Positions 6,424-11,980 of a DNA stretch of 11,980 nt are shown here, in pieces. The stretch comes from Oscillospiraceae bacterium (lineage in GTDB: Bacteria > Bacillota > Clostridia > Oscillospirales > Acutalibacteraceae): NCBI GenBank assembly GCA_009783605.1, contig WRDE01000032.1, positions 1-11,980 on the forward strand, read 5' to 3'. Numbering within the stretch: position 1 is the first letter of the stretch; each line of letters starts with the position of its first letter. A model generated the notes under the pieces. That model had not been told where the DNA came from. It did not search any database and was given only the letters and a program-made list of their open reading frames with translations. A program made the position numbers and the translations under genes.

Positions 6424-6713
6424 TGGATGCGCGCGATATTATCCTGGCCCCGGTGGTCACTGAAAAAGCGGTGACGGCGCTGCAGATGAAGAAGTACACC
6501 TTCAAGGTAGCCGACGGCGTCAACAAGATCCAGATCGCCAAAGCGGTGGAAGAGATTTTCGACGTCGAGGTCGCCAAGGTGAACACCATCACCATGAAAG
6601 GCCAGCTGCGCCGCTACGGCAAACACGAAGGGTACAACTCCGGCTGGAAAAAAGCCGTCGTGACCCTGACCGAGGACTCCAAAACGATTGAATTCTTCGA
6701 TGGCATGTTCTGA
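6423..6713 (+). CDS. rplW: 50S ribosomal protein L23
   Basis: L23 of 96 residues. It begins MDARDIILAPVVTEKA and contains KYTFKVADGVNKIQIAKAVE and RRYGKHEG, the usual family landmarks. L23 sits at the tunnel exit and docks trigger factor and SRP. I place the start at ATG 6423, which overlaps the rplD stop (TAATG) and has GGAGG about 11 bases upstream. The frame stays open further back to 6363, but that stretch lies inside rplD and adds no L23 sequence. Translation ends with tandem stops, TGA TAA. The gene is followed by a 326-base gap holding a hairpin repeat array. Confidence 0.98.
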   Translation: MDARDIILAPVVTEKAVTALQMKKYTFKVADGVNKIQIAKAVEEIFDVEVAKVNTITMKGQLRRYGKHEGYNSGWKKAVVTLTEDSKTIEFFDGMF

Positions 6714-6729
6714 TAACCAACACATGCAC

Positions 6730-6976
6730 AAACGCCCTCTCATATGTGATGAAACCGTGAAATTCTACCGGGCGTTTGTCTTCGCTGCTACGCAATGCAG
6801 CAAACCAACTGGAAACGCCCTTTAATATGTGGTAAAGTCGTAAAGATTCTACTGGGCGTTTGTCTTCGCTGCTACGCAATGCAGCAAACCAACTGGAAAC
6901 GCCCTTTAATATGTGGTAAAGTCGTAAAGATTCTACCGGGCGTTTGTCTTCGCAACCACACAATGCAGCAAACCAA
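6730..6976. repeat. Three tandem 83/84-base hairpin units between rplW and rplB
   Basis: Three near-identical units begin at 6730, 6813 and 6897. Each has AAACGCCC (6730, 6813, 6897), about 32 bases with a shared ATATGTG core, then GGGCGTTT (6770, 6854, 6938). These perfect 8-bp arms can also pair across neighbouring units. Units 1 and 2 carry a second stem, GCTGC/GCAGC (6784/6797 and 6868/6881). Unit 3 has lost the left arm of that stem, and all units share GCAGCAAACCAA. Units 2 and 3 are almost identical; unit 1 has diverged and is one base shorter. There is no good T-run and no gene on either strand. Confidence 0.92.
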
Positions 6977-6989
6977 TTAAGGAACGAAT

Positions 6990-7011
6990 GGATTGACGTG
7001 GCTGTCAATCC
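6990..7011 (+). other. 8-bp hairpin just upstream of rplB
   Basis: GGATTGAC (6990-6997) and GTCAATCC (7004-7011) form a perfect stem around GTGGCT. It ends 13 bases before the AAGGAG (7024-7029) of rplB and lies outside the tandem units. Without a T-run it is not a terminator. It may be an RNase processing site, a stability element or a translational operator. Confidence 0.65.
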
Positions 7012-7039
7012 GCAAAGCCAACAAAGGAGATGAGTGACC

Positions 7040-7870
7040 ATGCCTATTATCGCATATAAGCCGACCACCCCCGGCCGCCGCGGCATGACGACGATGGACT
7101 ACAGCGGCCTGTCGAAGGTCGAGCCGGAAAAGAGCCTGCTCGCCCCGATCAAAAAGAACGCCGGCCGCAACAGCTACGGCCGCATCACCGTCCGGCACCG
7201 CGGCGGCGGCAACCGGAGGAAATACCGGATCATTGATTTCAAGCGCGGCAAGACCGATATGAACGCCGAGGTGCTGACGTTAGAATACGACCCCAACCGC
7301 AGCGCCCACATTGCATTGGTGCAGTATGAGGACGGCGAGAAGCGCTACATCATCGCCCCCCAGGGACTGAAGGTCGGCGACAATGTCATCGCCGGAACCG
7401 GCGCCGACATCAAACCCGGCAACGCGTTGCCGTTAGCCAACATCCCGACAGGTACTTTTATCCATAACGTGGAGATGTATCCCGGAAAGGGCGCCCAGCT
7501 GGCCCGTTCGGCCGGCACCCAGGCCCAGCTGATCGCCAAGGAGAACAAGATGGCGCTGCTGCGGCTGCCCTCGGGCGAGATGCGATACGTGCCGCTGAAC
7601 TGCATGGCCACCATCGGCCAGGTCAGTAACATCGAGCACGAAAACATCAAGATCGGCAAGGCCGGCCGCAAGCGCCACATGGGCTGGCGCCCGACGGTCC
7701 GCGGATCGGTCATGAACCCCTGCGACCACCCCCACGGCGGCGGCGAAGGCAAATCCCCCATCGGCCGCCCCGGCCCCGTCACCCCCTGGGGAAAACCGGC
7801 GCTGGGGCATAAGACCAGAAAGCCCCATAACCGTTCGGATAAATTCATCGTCAAACGCCGTAAGAAGTAA
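7040..7870 (+). CDS. rplB: 50S ribosomal protein L2
   Basis: L2 of 276 residues, full length. Landmarks are YKPTTPGRRGMTTMDYS at the start, GRITVRHRGGGNRRKYR, and the C-terminal MNPCDHPHGGGEGKSPIGR. That last segment holds the conserved histidine region near the peptidyl-transferase centre. L2 supports subunit association and peptide-bond formation. I choose ATG 7040, 10 bases after AAGGAG (7024-7029). A GTG six bases earlier (7034) would add two residues but lies only 4 bases from that site and does not match the usual L2 start. The gene follows an exceptional 326-base gap with hairpins, so its translation may be set separately from the genes before it. Confidence 0.99.
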   Translation: MPIIAYKPTTPGRRGMTTMDYSGLSKVEPEKSLLAPIKKNAGRNSYGRITVRHRGGGNRRKYRIIDFKRGKTDMNAEVLTLEYDPNRSAHIALVQYEDGEKRYIIAPQGLKVGDNVIAGTGADIKPGNALPLANIPTGTFIHNVEMYPGKGAQLARSAGTQAQLIAKENKMALLRLPSGEMRYVPLNCMATIGQVSNIEHENIKIGKAGRKRHMGWRPTVRGSVMNPCDHPHGGGEGKSPIGRPGPVTPWGKPALGHKTRKPHNRSDKFIVKRRKK

Positions 7871-7891
7871 TCGAAAGGAGACAACGAGCAG

Positions 7892-8164
7892 ATGGGCAGA
7901 AGCGTCAAAAAAGGACCCTTTGTACAGCCGGTGCTGATCAAACGGGTGCAGGAAATGAACCAGTCCGGTGAGAAACGCATCCTGAAGACCTGGAGCCGTT
8001 CCTCCACGATCTTCCCGGATTTTGTCGGCCACACCTTCGCGGTCCATGACGGCCGCAAGCATGTGCCGGTATATGTGACCGAGGATATGGTCGGCCACAA
8101 GCTGGGCGAGTTCGCCCCCACCCGCATCTTCCGGGGCCACGCCGGCTCCAAGAGTTCACGCTAA
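7892..8164 (+). CDS. rpsS: 30S ribosomal protein S19
   Basis: S19 of 90 residues, normal length. It has GRSVKKGPFV at the N-terminus, TWSRSSTIFPDFVGHTFAVHDGRKH in the middle, and KLGEFAPTRIFRGH near the C-terminus. S19 forms a head complex with S13 and contacts 16S rRNA near the A-site finger. AGGAG lies 11 bases before the ATG. The start is 21 bases after the rplB stop, the usual close spacing for this operon. No abnormal feature is seen. Confidence 0.99.
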   Translation: MGRSVKKGPFVQPVLIKRVQEMNQSGEKRILKTWSRSSTIFPDFVGHTFAVHDGRKHVPVYVTEDMVGHKLGEFAPTRIFRGHAGSKSSR

Positions 8165-8191
8165 AGGCGGATGAAAGGAGTAGATTGAATC

Positions 8192-8563
8192 ATGGCAAAA
8201 GAAAAAGCGCAGGCGGCCGAACAGGTGACCGAAGCGAAAGCGCAGACAACCTATGTCCGGATCTCGCCGCGCAAAGTCAAGATCGTTCTCGACCTCATCC
8301 GCAATAAACCGGTTGACGTCGCTATGGCGATTGTGAAAAACACCCCGAAGGCCGCCTGTGAGCCGATCGAAAAATTACTCAAATCGGCATCGGCCAACGC
8401 GGAGAACAACTTCAACATGGATCCGAAAAACCTGTATGTGGCCGCATGCTCAGTCGGCCCCGGTCCCATCCTCAAGCGTATCCGCCCCCGAGCCCAGGGC
8501 CGCGCGTTCCGGATCGAGAAGAGAACGTCACACATTAACCTTGTGCTCAAGGAAAAGGAATAG
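8192..8563 (+). CDS. rplV: 50S ribosomal protein L22
   Basis: L22 of 123 residues. The conserved fold starts near residue 20 (TYVRISPRKVKIVLDLIRNKPV) and ends with the loop region RIRPRAQGRAFRIEKRTSHINLVL. Its beta-hairpin lines the exit tunnel, and macrolide resistance changes in this family map there. The first ~18 residues are an Ala/Glu/Lys/Gln-rich extension absent from the shortest L22 proteins. Such extensions vary between lineages. The ATG at 8192 follows AAAGGAG, and no internal ATG is better placed. The gap to rpsC is 16 bases. Confidence 0.98.
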   Translation: MAKEKAQAAEQVTEAKAQTTYVRISPRKVKIVLDLIRNKPVDVAMAIVKNTPKAACEPIEKLLKSASANAENNFNMDPKNLYVAACSVGPGPILKRIRPRAQGRAFRIEKRTSHINLVLKEKE

Positions 8564-8579
8564 GTGAGGAGGAAAGTAT

Positions 8580-9527
8580 ATGGGACAAAAAGTTCATCCC
8601 CACGGGCTCCGGGTCGGAGTCATTAAAGATTGGGATTCCCGCTGGTTCGTGAAGGATAAGGATATGGGCGACACCATCGTGGCCGACTATAACCTGCGGA
8701 AATATCTGAAAAAAACCCTCTATGCCGCGGGTATCCCGCGCATCGAGATCGAGCGGGACGCCTCCCGCGCGCGGGTCACCATTCACTGCGCCAAACCCGG
8801 TATCATTATCGGAAAAGGCGGCGCCGAGATCGGCAAGTTGGAGAAAACCTGCGAAAAGATTCTTGGAAAACCGACATTGGTCAACATCATCGAGGTGCGC
8901 AGCCCCGACGTCAACGCCCAGTTGGTGGCCGAAAACGTGGCGGCCCAGCTCGAGAAACGTATCTCCTTCCGCCGCGCGATGAAGCAGGCTATCGGCCGCG
9001 CGATGAAGCTCGGCGCCAAGGGTATCAAAACACAGGTTTCCGGGCGGCTCGGCGGCGCCGAAATCGCCCGTACCGAACACTACCACGAGGGTACTATTCC
9101 GCTGCAGACGCTCCGTGCCGATATCGACTACGGCTTCGCGGAGGCGCACACCACCTATGGCCGCATCGGGATCAAGATATGGATCTACCGCGGCGAGGTG
9201 CTGGCCGGCCAGGCCCGGGCGCAGGACGACCGTCCGCCCCGCAGATCCGACCGTCCGCGAAGTGACCGCCCGCGGGACGACCGTCCCAGAGGTGATCGGC
9301 GGGACGGCCCTCCGAGAGGTGACCGGCGCGATGGTCCTCCGCGGGACGGTGCTCCGAGAAATGACCGTCCGCGAGACGGCGCGCCGAGAAGCGACCAACC
9401 CCGATCCGATCGGCCGCGTTCCGACCGGCCGAGAGCCGAACGTCCGCCCGCCCCGGCGCAGGCCGCTCCTCCGGCGCAAGCAGCCGGAACTGCTCCGGCT
9501 GCGGAACCCCCAAAATCTGAAGAATAA
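8580..9527 (+). CDS. rpsC: 30S ribosomal protein S3 with long Arg/Asp/Pro-rich tail
   Basis: S3 of 315 residues, about 90-100 longer than typical bacterial S3. Residues 1-215 are the normal protein: GQKVHPHGLRVG at the start, a KH domain with GIIIGKGG (74-81), and the C-terminal fold ending near IWIYRGEVLAG. Residues 216-315 are a low-complexity tail. It has [SDN]DRPR pentads (DRPR occurs six times), GDRRDGPPR twice and DGAPR twice, then an Ala/Pro/Gln-rich acidic end. Repeated peptides use different synonymous codons (for example GACCGTCCGCGA and GATCGGCCGCGT), so the tail looks maintained as protein rather than recently slipped or frameshifted. S3 lies at the mRNA entry of the 30S head and has helicase activity with S4 and S5. 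The tail would project near that site; a role in RNA contact is inference. AGGAGG lies 7 bases before the ATG. Confidence 0.97.
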   Translation: MGQKVHPHGLRVGVIKDWDSRWFVKDKDMGDTIVADYNLRKYLKKTLYAAGIPRIEIERDASRARVTIHCAKPGIIIGKGGAEIGKLEKTCEKILGKPTLVNIIEVRSPDVNAQLVAENVAAQLEKRISFRRAMKQAIGRAMKLGAKGIKTQVSGRLGGAEIARTEHYHEGTIPLQTLRADIDYGFAEAHTTYGRIGIKIWIYRGEVLAGQARAQDDRPPRRSDRPRSDRPRDDRPRGDRRDGPPRGDRRDGPPRDGAPRNDRPRDGAPRSDQPRSDRPRSDRPRAERPPAPAQAAPPAQAAGTAPAAEPPKSEE

Positions 9528-9542
9528 GGAGGCCGCTGACAG

Positions 9543-9965
9543 ATGCTGTTACCCAAACGCGTGAAATACCGCCGCGTCCACCGCGGCCGCCTGACCGGCA
9601 AAGCCCTGCGCGGCAACACGGTGACCTACGGCGATTTCGGCCTCCAGGCCGCCGAGCCGGCCTGGATCAGCTCGAACCAGATCGAGGCCGCCCGTATCGC
9701 CATGACCCGCTATATCAAGCGCGGCGGTCAGGTATGGATCAAGATCTTCCCCGACAAACCGGTCACCGAGAAGCCGGCCGAGACCCGGATGGGTTCCGGT
9801 AAAGGCTCACCCGAATATTGGGCGGCGGTGGTAAAACCCGGCCGGGTGATGTTTGAGATCGCCGGCGTGGAGGAGGAGGTCGCCCGTGAGGCGATGCGCC
9901 TCGCTTCGATGAAGCTGCCCGTCAAATGCAAGTTTATCCGTAAGGAGGAGGGTGAGCAGTCATGA
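9543..9965 (+). CDS. rplP: 50S ribosomal protein L16
   Basis: L16 of 140 residues, normal length. It starts MLLPKRVKYRRVHRGRLTGK, has FGLQAAEPAWISSNQIEAARIAMTR cut by the usual turn, and includes KPAETRMGSGKGSPEYWAAVVKPGRVMFEI, the most conserved L16 block (quoted in two overlapping parts of the family pattern). L16 joins late in 50S assembly and helps place tRNA in the A site. GGAGG lies 11 bases before the ATG and 15 bases separate it from rpsC. Its end carries the GGAGG used by rpmC, and the two reading frames overlap by four bases. Confidence 0.98.
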   Translation: MLLPKRVKYRRVHRGRLTGKALRGNTVTYGDFGLQAAEPAWISSNQIEAARIAMTRYIKRGGQVWIKIFPDKPVTEKPAETRMGSGKGSPEYWAAVVKPGRVMFEIAGVEEEVAREAMRLASMKLPVKCKFIRKEEGEQS

Positions 9966-10186
9966 AAAAGAGCGATCTGACCAAGATCCGCGAGATGAAC
10001 GACGAGGAATTGGACAAAAAGTTAGACGACTTGAAAAAAGAGCTGTTCAACCTTCGGTTCCAGCACGCCATCAACCAGTTGGAAAACCCGATGCGGCTGA
10101 AGGCCGTCAAGAAGGAGATCGCAGTGGTCAAGACCATCATGCGTGAGAATGAAATCAAGAACGCCGCCGTCGCGGCTGACGCATGA
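9962..10186 (+). CDS. rpmC: 50S ribosomal protein L29
   Basis: L29 of 74 residues, a helical hairpin protein. It shows the family pattern near the start (KIREMNDEEL) and the KKELFNLRFQ motif around residue 25, followed by the second helix with Lys/Glu repeats. L29 sits beside L23 at the tunnel exit. ATG 9962 overlaps the rplP stop as ATGA, so translational coupling is likely. A short Ala-rich tail (NAAVAADA) ends the protein. The stop at 10184-10186 is followed after 17 bases by the rpsQ start. Confidence 0.98.
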   Translation: MKKSDLTKIREMNDEELDKKLDDLKKELFNLRFQHAINQLENPMRLKAVKKEIAVVKTIMRENEIKNAAVAADA

Positions 10187-10203
10187 TGGGGGGAGGCGTA
10201 AAA

Positions 10204-10458
10204 ATGGATCGTAATCTGAGAAAAACCCGTATCGGCACGGTGGTTTCCGACAAGATGGACAAGACCGTTGTCATCGCTATCCAGGATAATGTCCGCCATC
10301 CGCTATACAAGAAGATTGTCAAAAGGACCGTCAAGCTGAAAGCCCATGACGAGGCCAACGAATGCCGCACAGGCGACCGTGTCAGCGTGATGGAGACCCG
10401 GCCGATCTCGAAGGACAAGAGATGGCGGGTAGTCGGGATCATCGAGAAGGCAAAATAA
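10204..10458 (+). CDS. rpsQ: 30S ribosomal protein S17
   Basis: S17 of 84 residues with KTRIGTVVSDKMDKTVVIAI at the start, HPLYKKIVKRT, and the ending ETRPISKDKRWRVVGIIEKA. It is an OB-fold primary binder of 16S rRNA helices 7 and 11. I choose ATG 10204, 7 bases after GGGAGG (10191-10196). An ATG at 10183 in the same frame would add MMGGGVK, but those bases are the ribosome-binding site itself, so it is rejected. The gene is followed by a 103-base gap packed with 7-base repeats before rplN. Confidence 0.98.
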   Translation: MDRNLRKTRIGTVVSDKMDKTVVIAIQDNVRHPLYKKIVKRTVKLKAHDEANECRTGDRVSVMETRPISKDKRWRVVGIIEKAK

Positions 10459-10465
10459 AATTAAT

Positions 10466-10493
10466 AGTGATTAGTGATTAGTGATTAGTGATT
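10466..10493 (+). repeat. AGTGATT x4 tandem heptamer in the rpsQ-rplN gap
   Basis: Four perfect copies of AGTGATT follow each other at 10466, 10473, 10480 and 10487, ending with AG. The run begins 8 bases after the rpsQ stop. The unit contains TGA and TAG across its junctions, and seven is not a multiple of three, so every frame is closed. It could vary in copy number by slippage. Confidence 0.93.
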
Positions 10494-10511
10494 AGAACTC
10501 ATATATGGCTT

Positions 10512-10546
10512 CTAAGTCCTAAGATCTAAGGTCTAAGATCTAAGTT
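10512..10546 (+). repeat. CTAAGNN x5 tandem heptamer abutting the rplN ribosome-binding site
   Basis: Five units CTAAGTC, CTAAGAT, CTAAGGT, CTAAGAT and CTAAGTT run in register from 10512. The last ends at 10546, next to the AGGAGG (10547-10552) of rplN. The first five bases never change and the last two vary. This differs in sequence from the AGTGATT run 19 bases upstream but shares its 7-base period. Confidence 0.92.
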
Positions 10547-10561
10547 AGGAGGCAAAAGCCT

Positions 10562-10930
10562 GTGGTACAGCAACAATCCTACCTCAGAGTGGCGGACAAC
10601 ACCGGCGCGAAGGAGATCATGTGTATCCGCGTGCTGGGCGGCTCCGGCCGCCGGTACGCCAACATCGGCGATGTGGTGGTGGCCTCGGTCAAAAAGGCCG
10701 CCCCCGGCGGTCAGGTGAAAAAAGGCGAGGTAGTCAGAGCGGTGGTGGTCCGTTCCGCCCACGGCGTGCGCCGGGCCGACGGCACCTGTATCCGCTTCGA
10801 CGACAACGCTGCCGTCATTATCCGTGAGGATAAGAATCCGCGCGGTACCCGTATTTTCGGGCCGGTGGCCCGGGAGCTGCGGGAACGCGATTATCTGAAG
10901 ATCCTGAGCTTAGCTCCGGAAGTATTGTAG
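10562..10930 (+). CDS. rplN: 50S ribosomal protein L14 (GTG start)
   Basis: L14 of 122 residues, exactly the usual length. It shows QSYLRVADNTGAKEIMCIRV at the start, VKKGEVVRAVVVR in the middle and FGPVARELRE near the end, all diagnostic. L14 forms part of the intersubunit bridge with 16S rRNA, and ribosome silencing factor binds it in other bacteria. Translation starts at GTG 10562, 9 bases after AGGAGG (10547-10552). No ATG offers a match to the L14 N-terminus. It is the only gene here with a GTG start, and it follows a repeat-filled gap. The stop overlaps the ribosome-binding site of rplX. Confidence 0.98.
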   Translation: MVQQQSYLRVADNTGAKEIMCIRVLGGSGRRYANIGDVVVASVKKAAPGGQVKKGEVVRAVVVRSAHGVRRADGTCIRFDDNAAVIIREDKNPRGTRIFGPVARELRERDYLKILSLAPEVL

Positions 10931-10945
10931 GAGGTGTCGTTTCAG

Positions 10946-11266
10946 ATGCAGAAGAGGTTACATGTCAAACAGGGCGACACCGTGAAGATCCTGTCCGGCG
11001 ACGAGCGCGGCAAAAAGGGCAAGGTGTTGGACGTCAGCCCGAAGGAGGGCAAGGTCATCGTCGAGGGCCGCAACATTGTCAAAAAGCACGTGAAGCCCAA
11101 GAAGATGGGCGATCCGGGCGGTATCATCGAAGCCGCCGCCGCGATGTACGCCTCCAAGGTGCAGGTGGTCTGCCCGCACTGCGGCGATCCGGCGCGGATG
11201 GGCCGCGAAGAAAACGCCGACGGGACCAAGTCCCGCCTCTGTCGGCGCTGTAAAAGAACGATATAG
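10946..11266 (+). CDS. rplX: 50S ribosomal protein L24, zinc-ribbon form
   Basis: L24 of 106 residues. It has the KOW motif near the start (VKQGDTVKILSGDERGKKGK), EGRNIVKKHVKP in the middle, and a C-terminal CPHC ... CRRC pair that can bind zinc. L24 starts 50S assembly at the 5' end of 23S rRNA. I choose ATG 10946, 11 bases after AGGAGG (10929-10934), which overlaps the rplN stop. An in-frame GTG at 10934 lies within that site and is rejected. The Cys pairs are seen in many L24 proteins of Firmicutes and other phyla; zinc binding itself is inferred. Confidence 0.98.
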   Translation: MQKRLHVKQGDTVKILSGDERGKKGKVLDVSPKEGKVIVEGRNIVKKHVKPKKMGDPGGIIEAAAAMYASKVQVVCPHCGDPARMGREENADGTKSRLCRRCKRTI

Positions 11267-11283
11267 GGAGGGGATGGCGAATT

Positions 11284-11823
11284 ATGGCAAGAATGAAGGA
11301 TTTTTACCGGCAGGACGCCGCCCCCGCGCTGATGAAAAAGTTCGGGTATAAAAGCGTGATGCAGGTCCCGAAGATCGACAAAATCGTGGTCAACGTCGGG
11401 TGCGGCGAGGCCCGGGACAACTCCAAAATCATCGACGCGATCACGGCGGATCTGTCCGCAATCACCGGCCAGAAACCGATCATCTGCAAGGCCCGCAAAT
11501 CGGTGGCCAACTTCAAGCTCCGCGAGGGGATGAACATCGGCATGAAGGTGACCCTGCGGGGAGACCGGATGTATGAGTTTCTCGACCGGCTGTTCAACGT
11601 GGCGCTGCCCCGGGTCCGCGACTTCCGCGGCATCAACGCCAACTCCTTCGACGGGCGCGGCAACTACAACATGGGCCTGCGGGAGCAGCTGATCTTCCCG
11701 GAGATCAATTATGACAAGATCGATAAGGTGCGGGGGATGGACATCTGTTTCGTCACCACCGCCAAAACCGATGAAGAAGCGCGGGAGCTGCTCTCACTGA
11801 TGGGCGCTCCGTTCGCCAGATAA
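11284..11823 (+). CDS. rplE: 50S ribosomal protein L5
   Basis: L5 of 179 residues, normal length. It includes VPKIDKIVVNVGCGEA, GQKPIICKARKSVANFKLREG around residues 60-80, RVRDFRGINANSFDGRGNYNMG, and an acidic C-terminal part. L5 carries 5S rRNA with L18 and forms a bridge to S13 in the 30S head. GGGAGG lies about 14 bases before the ATG. The GGATGG between them holds an ATG in another frame, which is not used. The gap to rplX is 17 bases and to rpsN 20 bases. Confidence 0.98.
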   Translation: MARMKDFYRQDAAPALMKKFGYKSVMQVPKIDKIVVNVGCGEARDNSKIIDAITADLSAITGQKPIICKARKSVANFKLREGMNIGMKVTLRGDRMYEFLDRLFNVALPRVRDFRGINANSFDGRGNYNMGLREQLIFPEINYDKIDKVRGMDICFVTTAKTDEEARELLSLMGAPFAR

Positions 11824-11843
11824 GGAAAGGGGACTAAAGAGCT

Positions 11844-11980
11844 ATGGCAAAAAAATCCATGAAGGTCAGCCAGGCGCGGCCGGCAAAATTTTCCACCCGG
11901 GCGTATAACCGCTGCAAGATCTGCGGCCGTCCCCACGCCTATCTGCGGAAATACGGCGTCTGCCGTATCTGCTTCCGGGA
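11844..11980 (+). CDS. rpsN: 30S ribosomal protein S14, zinc-binding short form (3' end outside window)
   Basis: Forty-five codons are visible before the window ends. The sequence reads MAKKSMKVSQARPAKFSTRA, then CKIC (C24, C27) and CRIC (C40, C43). The two CxxC pairs define the zinc-binding type (rpsZ-like, about 61 residues) as opposed to the longer zinc-free paralog. Its place after rplE is the canonical spc position. AAAGGGG lies about 13 bases before the ATG. Whether a zinc-free copy exists elsewhere in the genome cannot be seen here. Confidence 0.96.
   Translation, partial: MAKKSMKVSQARPAKFSTRAYNRCKICGRPHAYLRKYGVCRICFR

Noticed and set aside
6730..6976. CRISPR array
   Set aside because: The units are contiguous and similar over their full length, with no alternation of constant repeats and unique spacers, and no cas genes nearby.
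6589..7086. Minus-strand frame and a 60-codon plus-strand frame (6795-6980) through the hairpin units, giving 28-residue repeats
   Set aside because: The 84-base unit is a multiple of three, so any stop-free frame repeats automatically. Unit 1 is 83 bases and breaks the pattern, and no ribosome-binding site fits.
8547..9479. 310-codon minus-strand frame opposite rpsC
   Set aside because: Long only because of the GC-rich S3 gene and its repeat tail; low-complexity Arg/Ser/Val product with no support.
9216..9527. Possible frameshift at the end of rpsC creating the odd tail
   Set aside because: The repeated DRPR peptides use different synonymous codons and the frame ends cleanly before the rplP ribosome-binding site, so the tail is real coding sequence.

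Overview
The window reads as part of a chromosome from a moderately GC-rich Firmicute, most likely class Clostridia and perhaps Oscillospirales. The evidence is the ribosomal protein gene order, the strong AGGAGG ribosome-binding sites, a TTGCAA-17-TATTCT promoter, the zinc-binding short form of S14, and a secreted GH3 glycosidase of the type found in plant-polysaccharide degraders. The order-level placement is inference.

The left third (about 1-4060) is on the minus strand. It holds a regulator and a secreted enzyme in the same direction. The regulator (2563-3993) is an unusually long MerR-family protein: an N-terminal MerR helix-turn-helix and coiled coil, then two copies of a ~163-residue beta-rich domain of unassigned function. 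Downstream is a GH3 glycoside hydrolase (2436 to beyond base 1) with a signal peptide and a CBM6-like domain inserted into its C-terminal half. The gap between them carries a TTGACA -35 box, a 19-bp spacer with a 17-base dyad, and a -10 box. That overlong spacer with a dyad is the classic MerR-activated promoter layout, so the two genes look like a self-contained sensor/effector module.

A divergent intergenic region (3994-4696) separates this module from the S10-spc ribosomal protein operon. It contains the merR promoter, an inverted repeat, a purine-rich tract, the AT-rich upstream region and promoter of the ribosomal operon, and a ~300-nt structured leader. The leader ends in a good intrinsic terminator 90 bases before rpsJ, so the operon probably starts with an attenuator.

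The rest is the canonical order rpsJ-rplC-rplD-rplW-rplB-rpsS-rplV-rpsC-rplP-rpmC-rpsQ-rplN-rplX-rplE-rpsN (last gene cut by the window end), all on the plus strand and encoding ribosomal subunit proteins made in step. Most junctions are tight (1-4 base overlaps or gaps under 30 bases). Three junctions are not. rpsJ-rplC (149 bases) and rpsQ-rplN (103 bases) carry several unrelated 7-base tandem repeats. rplW-rplB (326 bases) carries three tandem 83/84-base hairpin units plus a separate 8-bp hairpin near the rplB ribosome-binding site. S3 carries a ~100-residue Arg/Asp/Pro/Gly-rich low-complexity tail beyond the normal fold.

Nothing resembling a defence system, CRISPR array, prophage or transposase is visible. 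The points most worth follow-up are the MerR double-sensor module with its promoter, the rplW-rplB hairpin array, the S10 leader attenuator, and the heptamer-filled junctions.
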